A stretch of DNA of 42,090 nt, from assembly GCF_030973515.1 (NCBI RefSeq), contig NZ_JARGZA010000025.1, positions 1-42,090 of the forward strand. The letters run 5' to 3'. A program made the position numbers and the translations under genes. Every line of letters starts with the position of its first letter. Position 1 is the first letter of the stretch. The notes beneath the pieces were generated by a model. That model worked only from the letters and a program-made list of their open reading frames with translations. It was not told the origin of the DNA and did not search any database. Positions 34,954 through 42,090 of this stretch are shown here, piece after piece. The DNA comes from Jannaschia maritima. Its GTDB lineage: Bacteria; Pseudomonadota; Alphaproteobacteria; Rhodobacterales; Rhodobacteraceae.

Positions 34954-35832
34954 ATGACGGGGTTGAACTACAACCACCTGCGGTACTTCCAGGCCGTGGC
35001 GCATGACGGGAACCTGACCCGCGCCGCCGTGCGCCTGAACCTGTCCCAATCCGCGGTGTCGCTGCAGATCCGCAAGCTGGAGGACCGCCTGGGCCATCCC
35101 CTGTTCGAGCGCCGCGGCCGCCGCCTGCACCTGACGGAGGCGGGGCGCATCGCCCTGGACCACGCCGACGCGATCTTCGCCGCGGGGGACGAGCTGCTCG
35201 ACACGCTGCGCGACCGGGGGCAGGCGCGGCAGGTGCTGCGGGTGGGGGCGCTGGCGACGCTGTCGCGCAACTTCCTCGTGGGGTTCCTGCGGCCCGTGCT
35301 GGGCCGGGGGGACGTGCGGGTCACCCTGCGCTCCGGCGGGCAGGACGAATTGCTGGCGGCGCTGGACGGGTTGAACCTAGACGTCGTGCTGACCAACCGC
35401 CCGCCCCTGGCGGACGAACGCGCGCCCGCCATCGTCCACCGCCTGACCGAGCAGTCCGTCAGCCTGGTGGGCACGCCCGCGCTGGTGGCGGGGGCCACGG
35501 ACCTGCGGGGCTGGCTGGACGGGGTCGCCGTGGTGCTGCCGACGCCGGGGTCGGGGATCCGCGCGGGGTTCGATGCGATGGCCGACCGCATGCGCCTGTC
35601 CCCCCGCATCGCCGCGGAGGCCGACGACATGGCCACCCTGCGCCTGCTGGCCCGCGAGGGGCTGGGCCTGGCCGTCGTGCCGCCCATCGTGGTGCGCGAC
35701 GAACTGGCGTCCGGCACCCTGGTCGAGGCCGCGGCCCTGGACGGCATCCGAGAGACGTTCTTCGCCGTCACCCCCAAGCGCCGCTTCCCCAACGCCGCCC
35801 TGGCGGAGATTCTGGACGCGGCGGCGTCGTAG
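34954..35832 (+). CDS. LysR-family transcriptional regulator (NhaR-like), divergent from dab operon
   Basis: This 292-residue LysR protein begins MTGLNYNHLRYFQAVAHDGN, very like the NhaR subgroup, and has the helix-turn-helix LTRAAVRLNLSQSAVSLQIR at about residues 20-40. NhaR proteins in enterobacteria respond to sodium; here the divergent gene encodes an ion-driven pump. Desulfated analogues of this layout are known for DAB operons, where a LysR gene accompanies dabAB. The effector could be bicarbonate, CO2 or ion status, none of which is shown. An ATG at 34950 is out of frame; the ATG at 34954 is used and lacks a ribosome binding site. Confidence 0.92.
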   Translation: MTGLNYNHLRYFQAVAHDGNLTRAAVRLNLSQSAVSLQIRKLEDRLGHPLFERRGRRLHLTEAGRIALDHADAIFAAGDELLDTLRDRGQARQVLRVGALATLSRNFLVGFLRPVLGRGDVRVTLRSGGQDELLAALDGLNLDVVLTNRPPLADERAPAIVHRLTEQSVSLVGTPALVAGATDLRGWLDGVAVVLPTPGSGIRAGFDAMADRMRLSPRIAAEADDMATLRLLAREGLGLAVVPPIVVRDELASGTLVEAAALDGIRETFFAVTPKRRFPNAALAEILDAAAS

Positions 35833-35891
35833 CGGTCGGGGGGCGACGGGTGGGGCGCGGGTCCGGCCGCGCACCGTGCGCGCGGCGGACG
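35833..35891. terminator. GC-rich hairpin between convergent genes
   Basis: The 59-base gap between the LysR gene and the beta-helix gene contains CCGCGC-ACCGT-GCGCGCGG, which can fold into a short GC-rich stem. It may act on either transcript; no T tract is seen. Confidence 0.3.
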
Positions 35892-37505
35892 TCAGAAGAC
35901 GTCGAAAACGTCCAGGGCGTCCAGGAGGGCGAGGTAGTCCTCGATCCCGAGGCGTCCGGTCGCGTCGTCGCCGTCCGTCCGCGCGTCCCCGCCGCGCAGC
36001 ACGTGCCGGACGTGATCGATCCATGCGTCGTGGTGGTCCGGGCTTTCCCGCGATGCCGGCGGCGCGAACACGAAGTCGTCGTGCGACGCCTCGCCCACGG
36101 GGGCCGCGCCCGGCTCGGCCCCGCCGAACTCGATCCAGGCGAGCGAAAAGCTCGCGCCGTCGGCGGCGGAGATCCTCGCCTGGTTGAACGGGCGGTCGAG
36201 CTCCATGTCGATCACCTCGTCCGCCGGTCGTTCGTATGTCGCGATGGTCCGTCCATCGTGGAGCAACTCTATCCGCGCGCGGTCCCCCGTCGAGGCGCCT
36301 TGTAGGCCGACCAGGAGCTGCTGGACGTCGCCGACGGGGCCCTGGCCGATCTCCACGATCAGGACGTCGCCGCCGGCGATCCCCCCGTCGAAGGCTGCGC
36401 GCGGGGACGACACGGAAAGGCCCCCCGCATCGACCCCAAGCTGCGCTGCACCGTCCTCCGAGGCCGCGCTGATCCGAATGGCCATCTCGTCGATCGTCGC
36501 CCGCCGGAGGGTCGTCTCGGGGTCGACGGAGAACGCCTCCTTGTGGTAGTCGCCGTGCGACAGGAGAACATCGGTCTGCCCCAGGCCGTCCTCCGAAAGG
36601 GTCAGGCGCATGTTCCCGGGAGCCTCAAGATCGGGGAACAGCCCGGCGCCGGGGCGGGGATCGGACGGCGATCCGGCGTCGGCGGCGCTGCCCGCGCCGC
36701 CGTACTCGCCTCCCTCCAGGAGGGCCAGGATCTGGTCCGGATCGGCCACGGCGTTCCCCCGCTGGGCGACGGTCGCGTCGGCGTGCCCGTAGCCCGGGGC
36801 TATGCGAATGGCTCCCCCCTCCATCGGGGCAACCAGGTTCTCCTCGATCACGATGTCCGAGACCACGTTGCCGATGTTGGGGACCCGGAGGATGTCGATG
36901 GCGCCCCTGTCCGTGCCCTGCCCGGCATCGCGGATGACGTTCCCGGCGATCACGAGGCGGTCCTGCTCCCCGGCAGGGTGGTCCGCGAAGTAGGCGATGC
37001 CGCTCTTGAACGCGCCGTCGATCGCGTTGTCGCGTATCTGTCCCGAACTCCGCGCCGAGATGCCGTTGCCGTCCGTCGACGCCAGGATGAGGTTGTGCGC
37101 GATCACGAAGTCGGTGCTCTGGACGTATATCCCGTGCATCAGGCCCGAGCCGCCGCCGGACAGGCCCGTCTGCTCGATCGTGTTGCCCACGATCTCCAGG
37201 CCGGGGTGGTCGACGGACGTCCGCTGACTGACGTTGATGCCGTCCTGCCCCGTCCGGCTGATCACGGAGTTCGTGATCCGAACGCCTTCGGTCGAACCCA
37301 TCGAACTGAGCTTGATTCCGTCGCCAGAGATGTTCCTGACCGTGACGCCGTCGATCGTCACGTTCTGGACGTCCCGCAGCATAATGCCGTTGCCGTCCAC
37401 GTTTTCGATCGTGACGTTGCGGATCAGGGTGTCGTTCCACGCCGGGCCTTCCAACAGCAGCGTCTCGTTCAGCACGAGGTTCTCTATGACCCGACTATAT
37501 TGCAT
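35892..37505 (-). CDS. Right-handed parallel beta-helix repeat protein
   Basis: This 537-residue protein has an N-terminal beta-helix (about residues 5-250) made of imperfect coils with the recurrent pattern N-x-I-x-x-x-x-G-x-G-I, for instance NVTIDGVTVRNISGDGIKL, as in pectate-lyase-like polysaccharide-active proteins. A second domain (about residues 290-450) looks beta-rich and may bind carbohydrate. There is no signal peptide. The C-terminus is acidic with a final hydrophobic run, YLALLDALDVFDVF, resembling uncleaved type I secretion signals. The ATG at 37505 has an AGAGGG ribosome binding site; an earlier GTG at 37544 is less likely. Its neighbours suggest a role in exopolysaccharide modification or binding. 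Confidence 0.8.
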   Translation of the reverse strand: MQYSRVIENLVLNETLLLEGPAWNDTLIRNVTIENVDGNGIMLRDVQNVTIDGVTVRNISGDGIKLSSMGSTEGVRITNSVISRTGQDGINVSQRTSVDHPGLEIVGNTIEQTGLSGGGSGLMHGIYVQSTDFVIAHNLILASTDGNGISARSSGQIRDNAIDGAFKSGIAYFADHPAGEQDRLVIAGNVIRDAGQGTDRGAIDILRVPNIGNVVSDIVIEENLVAPMEGGAIRIAPGYGHADATVAQRGNAVADPDQILALLEGGEYGGAGSAADAGSPSDPRPGAGLFPDLEAPGNMRLTLSEDGLGQTDVLLSHGDYHKEAFSVDPETTLRRATIDEMAIRISAASEDGAAQLGVDAGGLSVSSPRAAFDGGIAGGDVLIVEIGQGPVGDVQQLLVGLQGASTGDRARIELLHDGRTIATYERPADEVIDMELDRPFNQARISAADGASFSLAWIEFGGAEPGAAPVGEASHDDFVFAPPASRESPDHHDAWIDHVRHVLRGGDARTDGDDATGRLGIEDYLALLDALDVFDVF

Positions 37506-37817
37506 GGCACCCTCTGGAATTCGTGACCCGAACCTGAGTGTCACGCGCGGGTAAACATCCCCCTAAGGGCCGCAACCCCATCACGAGCACTTCGTCCGAC
37601 CGGCGCGTTTGAGCCGGTATCGGTCACGGGAATGAGCGGGGATCGGCGCCTTCGGAGGCGATCCGGCCCTTGCCCGTTCCAGTGGGTGCGGAGGGCGGCG
37701 GCGGAATTCGGTCCTTGCGGTGGACCCCCATCGGCGGAGAAAGATCGCTCGCATGCGGGGTGGCGATCCTCTTGTTCGTCGACCGTCCGAACGAAATCTC
37801 GATGACGGAGCGATTTG
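37506..37817. promoter_or_regulatory. Divergent intergenic region with two hairpins
   Basis: This space of 312 bases separates the divergent beta-helix and GNAT genes. It holds a hairpin at 37640-37664 (outer GGATC/GATCC, inner GCCT/AGGC around TCGG with a small bulge) and an inverted repeat GATCGC (37743-37748) / GCGATC (37763-37768). A short open frame on the minus strand overlaps the GNAT gene but shows no family similarity. No gene was accepted here, and promoters could not be pinpointed. Confidence 0.4.
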
Positions 37818-38885
37818 ATGAGCGGATATGAGTTGGTGGAACGAGGACGCGAGTACCGTGACCTCTATCTACAGATGACGCGAGCGGTCTTCTCGGAGGA
37901 TGCGGCACGGCGAAAGATGCTGGCCTGGGACTGGCTCTTCGACAATCCCCACTCCGTGGAGGGCAACCGGACCCGTCTATTCGTCATGGAAAGGGATGGC
38001 GGTCCGGCTGCCGTGAGCGTCGGATTGCCGGGCCGCTTCGCGCTGGGGGGGCGAACCTATGCCAGCCTGTCCCCGATGACGACGATGGCGTATCCCGAGC
38101 ATACGGGCGAAGGGCTTCGCATCCTTCGGAACTACTTCCGTAGGCGGGAGGGGCTTCTGACCTGGGGGCTGACCAACAGCTTGCGGCTCAACAAGGTGTG
38201 CGTGCGCATGGGGGCGTCGCAATCCCCGCCCCGCACGCTGCGGCGCCACGTGATCCGCCCCGGAAGTGCCGTTCGCGCCAAGCGCACGCTGCCCAGGTCG
38301 GCCGCGGCCGCCCTGGATGCCGTCGGCATGCCGATCCTCCGGGCCGGCGCGCTCCGGAGCCCGCGCATCCGGACCGGTGAGCGCATCGTGGCGGTCGAGC
38401 GGTTCGGCGAGGAGTTCGATGCTGCATGGGGCGACGCCGTGGGGCGGCAGGCCTGCATGCAGGCCCGCGACCGCGCCTTCCTGAACTGGCGCTACGTCGA
38501 TTGCCCCGTGGAGACCTATGCGAGGCGGGCCCTCTATCGGGACGGCACCCTCGTGGGGTTCGCGGCCCTCTGCCTCCAGGCGGAGGCCGGCGTCGCCGTC
38601 GGACGGGTGACGGACATCTTCTTGTACGGGGGATCCGAGCGGGACTTCGCCCTCCTCCTTGCGGATGCGAACCGCTTCTTTCGTCGATCGGGCTGCGTTT
38701 ATTCTGAGGTGGTGTTCGGGCGCTCAACCGCACTGGACGCGGCCGCACAGCGGACCGGCTTCTCGATCCGGAAGGATCAGCGTCCGGCCGTGATGCTCCT
38801 GACCCAAGACGGCGGCCATGGCGAGGTGGAGGCGCACCTGCGCGACCTGCACATGTGCCGGGGCGACCAGGACGAGGACTACTGA
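37818..38885 (+). CDS. GNAT-like acyltransferase in the polysaccharide locus
   Basis: This 355-residue cytosolic protein resembles the GNAT-fold transferases found in polysaccharide gene clusters. It has an N-terminal part with LFVMERDGGPAAVSVGLPGRF and SPMTTMAYPEHTGEGLRILR, and a C-terminal half with FLNWRYVDCPVETYARRALY, DGTLVGFAAL and the closing GFSIRKDQRPAVMLL. Exact acyl donor and acceptor are unknown. A TTG at 37815 precedes the ATG at 37818 in frame; the ATG is preferred, with GGAG upstream. The gene overlaps the convergent glycosyltransferase gene by seven bases at the 3' ends. Confidence 0.75.
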   Translation: MSGYELVERGREYRDLYLQMTRAVFSEDAARRKMLAWDWLFDNPHSVEGNRTRLFVMERDGGPAAVSVGLPGRFALGGRTYASLSPMTTMAYPEHTGEGLRILRNYFRRREGLLTWGLTNSLRLNKVCVRMGASQSPPRTLRRHVIRPGSAVRAKRTLPRSAAAALDAVGMPILRAGALRSPRIRTGERIVAVERFGEEFDAAWGDAVGRQACMQARDRAFLNWRYVDCPVETYARRALYRDGTLVGFAALCLQAEAGVAVGRVTDIFLYGGSERDFALLLADANRFFRRSGCVYSEVVFGRSTALDAAAQRTGFSIRKDQRPAVMLLTQDGGHGEVEAHLRDLHMCRGDQDEDY

Positions 38886-40003
38886 CCGCGGTGCGTTCCC
38901 GCCCGGGCCGCGCGCGATGCGATGGCCGCGTCGAACGCATTGGCGTACCCCCTTACGGCCGAGGCGGCATCGTATGCTCCGATTGCGTCCTGACCCACCA
39001 GGACGTGACGCTGCCGCAAGGCGGGATCGGCAATGACATCAAGTATGCCGGTTGCGATGGCCACGGCGTCGTCGCTCGCGAGCAGCGTTCCCGCCGCACC
39101 CCCACGCAGCAGCCTTCGAGGCCCGAACGGGCAGTCGACGCTGAGGACGGGAACGCCCCGCGCCATCGCCTCGATGATCGCGTTGCCGAGACCTTCGCGG
39201 CGGGAGGTGCAGACGAACAGATCGGATTCGGCGTGCACCGCGTCCACATCCGCCCTGTAACCAGGGAGGGAGACGACGCCGCGCAGGTCCGCCGCGTCGA
39301 TCCGTGTCTGGAGGGCGCCGCGTTCCGGGCCTTCGCCGACGATGGTGAGACGGATGTCCGGTCGTGCGGCATGCGCGATGGCGAAGGCGTCGATCAGCAG
39401 GTCGAACCTCTTTTCCGGCGCGAGGCGCCCGACGGAGACGATGCGCGTCGCGACCTTTGGAACCGTTCCGGGGGGATGGAGCCGGTCCACCACTGGGTTG
39501 GGCAACGTGAGGTAGGGCGGCGCGCGTTCGCCAAGGAACCCGTCCAGGTCGGACCCGATCTCGTCCAGCGGCCCGGCGGCGAGGTCGGCCTTCGGATAGA
39601 GGGCCCCCATGAGCCACCGACGCAGCATGGGGCGCTTGGCCTCCCGGAGGAAGGCGGACGGAGGTGTGTGCTCCATGACCAGCGTGGCGAACGCGGCACC
39701 CGGCATGCGCGAGGCGGCCAAGGCATAGAGGTTGTTCGCGTTGTTCACGGCCGCGACGAGCGCCAAGCCCCGTTCCCGCGCGCACCGGGCCAAGGCCGGC
39801 ACGCAGAGCGGGGGGCGCGAGGGTCGGAGCCCGACGACGGGAACGTCGCCCGGGAGGCGCTCCAGCAGCGCACCCCGGCGATCCTGCAAGAGCAACTCGG
39901 GCACGAAGCGGTCTCGATCGAGGCCGTTCAATACCCGAAGCACGACGCCCTCGGCGCCGCCGCTGTCGAAATGAGGCAGGAAGAATGCGATCTTCGTCTT
40001 CAC
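38879..40003 (-). CDS. Glycosyltransferase family 4 (GT-B fold)
   Basis: This protein of 374 residues has the GT4 layout: an N-terminal acceptor domain beginning KTKIAFFLPHFDSGGAEGVV and a nucleotide-sugar domain with VGRLAPEKRFDLLIDAFA, IVGEGPERGAL and the E-x7-E motif in REGLGNAIIEAMARGVPVLS. It adds a sugar from a nucleotide donor to a growing chain at the cytoplasmic face. The GTG at 40003 gives the typical N-terminus and has AGGCAGG upstream; a TTG at 40039 would add 12 residues. It is divergent from the export gene. Sugar specificity cannot be told. Confidence 0.9.
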   Translation of the reverse strand: MKTKIAFFLPHFDSGGAEGVVLRVLNGLDRDRFVPELLLQDRRGALLERLPGDVPVVGLRPSRPPLCVPALARCARERGLALVAAVNNANNLYALAASRMPGAAFATLVMEHTPPSAFLREAKRPMLRRWLMGALYPKADLAAGPLDEIGSDLDGFLGERAPPYLTLPNPVVDRLHPPGTVPKVATRIVSVGRLAPEKRFDLLIDAFAIAHAARPDIRLTIVGEGPERGALQTRIDAADLRGVVSLPGYRADVDAVHAESDLFVCTSRREGLGNAIIEAMARGVPVLSVDCPFGPRRLLRGGAAGTLLASDDAVAIATGILDVIADPALRQRHVLVGQDAIGAYDAASAVRGYANAFDAAIASRAARAGTHRGQ

Positions 40004-40150
40004 GTCGCCTGCCTTTCCCTGCCGAACCGGGTCCGGCAACCACGTCCGTCCGCCGTATTCGAAGGTTGCATTCCTGGTTGAATAAATGTGATTACACCAA
40101 TGCGTGTATAAATGCGATTGGCGTGTACAATCTCTCGTAAGAACATATTA

Positions 40151-41350
40151 ATGTTTCCTTTTTTGGCTAGGCATATACCGGTTGCAGTGATTCTGCTGTT
40201 CGGCGCTGCGCATGCGCAGGAAGGTCCGGTCCTCGGTCCGGGCGATCAGATCGACCTGTCGGTCTTCGCCAGACCCGAACTGTCGCGTCCCTATCGCATC
40301 CGGTCGGATGGCACGATCAGCATTCACATCCTGGGGCCGATCGAGGTCGCGGGCCTGAGCGAGGGCGACCTCGAGGATGTCATTGGCGCCGCGATGGTCG
40401 AACGGTTCGAAGGGCCCGTATCGGTGACCGTCGAAGTGTCGTCGTGGCGGGACGTGACGGTCGCGGGCGCGGTCGAGGATGAGGGGGCGGTTCCGTTCGT
40501 GCCAGGGCTCGACGTCCGGGCAGCGGTCGCGCTGGCCGGAGGGGTGGAGACGATGGGTGGGCTGGGCGACCAGACCGATACCGTCCGGATGCGCGTCCGG
40601 CAGGAGGCCGCTACCGTCGCGCGCCTGGAGGCTCGCCTCGCCGCGCTTCTGTCGGACCGGGCACGTTTGGCGACGCTGGCGTCCGAAACGGCAGGAGCCC
40701 AGCCCGTGGCCACGATGTCCACCCTGGTGGGGGAGGAGACGGCCGAGGTTCTTGCGCGGTCGCAGGCCGTCCTGGCGGAGGCACAATCGCGCGCGGACGC
40801 CCTTGCCATTTCTGCCAGCCGCTCGCAGGAGGCGCTGGCCTCCGAGGAGGCGGATGCGTTCGCCGCGCGGCAGGAGGTCGTGAATAGCCAGCTCGCCACC
40901 ACGCGCGCGGCCTTGGCGGAGCAAGAAACCCTTTTCGAGCGGGGGCTGGCGCGGTCGTCGAACCTCCTGGACCTGCGCGTGGATGTGGATCGCCTGCGGG
41001 CCGACGAGCTGGAGGCCATCGGGCTGGCGGCATCGGCCCGGCAAAAGATCGATCGGGCGGCCGACGGACGCGAGATCACCCTAGCGGAGCAGGAGCGCGA
41101 CGCCGCCGGCCAGCTGGTTGCCCTGGAGGCCGAGATCGCCGAGGTCCAAGCTCAACTGGACGGGGCGACGCGGTTCGTGCGCGAGTTCGGCGGTTCAAGC
41201 CTTCTGCGCGACGGGTCCGACCTGCCGCCCCTCTACGTGATCCACCGCCGCAGCGGCGGGATCAGCAAGGGCCTCGCCGCCGATCCGACGTCGCCGCTGA
41301 TGCCGGGGGACGTCCTGGAGGTAATGCTGCCCGAGGCGGAGGCACTGTGA
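40151..41350 (+). CDS. ExoF-like polysaccharide export protein with long coiled coil
   Basis: This 399-residue protein has a signal peptide (residues 1-22, ending GAAHA), a Poly_export domain (about 25-100, with LGPGDQIDLSVFARPELS), an SLBB-like segment (about 102-140), and a long Ala/Glu/Arg-rich coiled coil (about 150-345), followed by a short C-terminal domain. This matches ExoF-type export proteins, which link the outer-membrane export channel with the inner-membrane copolymerase. An ATG at 40112 would add 13 residues, but the signal peptide begins at 40151. The upstream 100 bases are AT-rich. The glycoside hydrolase gene follows one base after the stop. Confidence 0.85.
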   Translation: MFPFLARHIPVAVILLFGAAHAQEGPVLGPGDQIDLSVFARPELSRPYRIRSDGTISIHILGPIEVAGLSEGDLEDVIGAAMVERFEGPVSVTVEVSSWRDVTVAGAVEDEGAVPFVPGLDVRAAVALAGGVETMGGLGDQTDTVRMRVRQEAATVARLEARLAALLSDRARLATLASETAGAQPVATMSTLVGEETAEVLARSQAVLAEAQSRADALAISASRSQEALASEEADAFAARQEVVNSQLATTRAALAEQETLFERGLARSSNLLDLRVDVDRLRADELEAIGLAASARQKIDRAADGREITLAEQERDAAGQLVALEAEIAEVQAQLDGATRFVREFGGSSLLRDGSDLPPLYVIHRRSGGISKGLAADPTSPLMPGDVLEVMLPEAEAL

Positions 41351-41351
41351 C

Positions 41352-42090
41352 ATGAGGGGCAGGGGCATTCGGTACTCGGTCCGGGCGGCGGCGTTCGGGA
41401 TCGTCGCCGCCTGGGCCGCGGCCTGGGCTGCGCCCGTGGGGGCGGACGTCGATCTGGGCACGCTTTCCGTGGCGCCGAACCCGCGTCTCGGCCTGGCGTT
41501 TCCCGGCTCCCTGACGCGCTACTATCCGCTGATGGCGGATGCCGGGCTGGGCGTGGTCCGCATCTCGGCGTCTTGGGGGCGGATCGAGCCGCGCGAGGGT
41601 CGGTTCGACTTCTCCGGCCTCGACGACCGGATCCGTGCGCTCCAGGCGTCGGGGCTCGGACCCTTCGTGACCTTCGAGTCCACGGCCGACTGGGCGACCG
41701 ATCCCGCCACGCGCGGCGTCAAGAACGCCCGTCCGCGCGACATGGCGCAGTGGGGCCGTTTCGTCGCGGCCGTGGTCGCACGCTACGACATGGACGGGCG
41801 GGACGACATGCCCGGCCTTCGCGCCGCGGTGCCTTACTATCAAGCCGCGAACGAATGGATCAGCGAGACGAACGGGTCGGGCGGCTGGGCCGGCAGCACC
41901 GATCAGCTCGTCGACTACGTGCGGACCGCGCACGATGCGGTAAAGGCGGAGGATGCGGCTGCGACGTTCCTGATGGGTGGGATTGCAGCGTTCAACCTCG
42001 ACGTGCTGCTTGTGGCGGGGGACGGTCGAGACATCCCCGTGCGCCAGACCTGGAGCGCCACATCGGAAACGGTGCTGAGGCGGGCCGACA
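41352..42090 (+). CDS. Secreted clan GH-A glycoside hydrolase (3' end beyond window)
   Basis: The first 246 residues are visible and the frame is open to the end of the window. A signal peptide (residues 1-31, ending PVGA) is followed by the start of a TIM barrel with MADAGLGVVRISASWGRIEP, GLDDRIRALQASGLGPFVTF and the acid/base motif AANEW, in which Glu168 is the likely proton donor. The pattern fits clan GH-A hydrolases such as GH5, GH39 or GH42. In exopolysaccharide clusters such enzymes trim or clear polymer in the periplasm, as PslG does. The ATG at 41352 is one base after the export gene, so they are co-transcribed. The nucleophile Glu would lie in the missing part. Confidence 0.8.
   Translation, partial: MRGRGIRYSVRAAAFGIVAAWAAAWAAPVGADVDLGTLSVAPNPRLGLAFPGSLTRYYPLMADAGLGVVRISASWGRIEPREGRFDFSGLDDRIRALQASGLGPFVTFESTADWATDPATRGVKNARPRDMAQWGRFVAAVVARYDMDGRDDMPGLRAAVPYYQAANEWISETNGSGGWAGSTDQLVDYVRTAHDAVKAEDAAATFLMGGIAAFNLDVLLVAGDGRDIPVRQTWSATSETVLRRAD

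Noticed and set aside
37624-37908. 94-codon minus-strand frame upstream of the GNAT gene
   Set aside because: Overlaps the start of the GNAT gene, has no ribosome binding site and no recognisable features.
1-42090. CRISPR arrays, tRNA or rRNA genes, insertion sequences, prophage
   Set aside because: No regular spacer-repeat pattern, cloverleaf, transposase or phage structural gene was recognised on reading both strands.

Overview
The window is about 42 kb of very GC-rich bacterial chromosome. Gene content points to a marine alphaproteobacterium of the Rhodobacterales (Roseobacter-type). The indicators are the divergent secA / peptidyl-prolyl isomerase-argJ arrangement, three TRAP transporters, a HemP/DUF1289/zf-CHCC set typical of that order, and frequent GTG starts with 4-base stop/start overlaps. 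No rRNA, tRNA, CRISPR array, prophage or recognisable insertion sequence was seen.

Left part (1-12.5 kb): a LysR regulator divergent from an aldo/keto reductase; argJ and a parvulin-type isomerase divergent from secA; a hemolysin III-like membrane protein; a TAXI-type TRAP transporter (binding protein plus fused permease); a zf-CHCC protein; an orphan export ABC ATPase; a DUF1289 protein; and hemP coupled to an unknown small gene.

Transport block (12.6-26.1 kb): a LysR regulator precedes a four-gene operon (YcsI/UPF0317 enzyme, then DctP-DctQ-DctM) joined by overlapping stop/start codons. A SOUL heme-binding protein follows on the other strand, then a second DctPQM system and a phosphonate-type ABC transporter (phnD-phnC-phnE-phnE). 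A GIY-YIG/DUF4357 nuclease gene of lower GC sits exactly between phnC and the first phnE, with overlaps preserved at both ends.

Middle (26.2-35.8 kb): an alpha/beta hydrolase with a large membrane domain, a small membrane protein, and a four-gene operon dabB-dabA-AAA+ ATPase-vWA protein with a divergent LysR gene. DabA/DabB form an energy-coupled inorganic-carbon pump. The AAA+/vWA pair resembles CbbQ/CbbO or MoxR/vWA chaperones and is a plausible assembly or activation module for the pump; no Rubisco or carboxysome gene is present. I regard this as the most interesting system here.

Right part (35.9-42.1 kb): an apparent exopolysaccharide locus with a right-handed beta-helix protein, a GNAT-like transferase, a GT4 glycosyltransferase, an ExoF-like export protein and a secreted clan-A glycoside hydrolase that runs off the end of the window.

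At the sequence level, the rare tetranucleotide CTAG is concentrated just upstream of genes, where it looks like part of the -10 element. Several intergenic spaces carry inverted repeats, including two related hairpin elements with a shared 13-base core.
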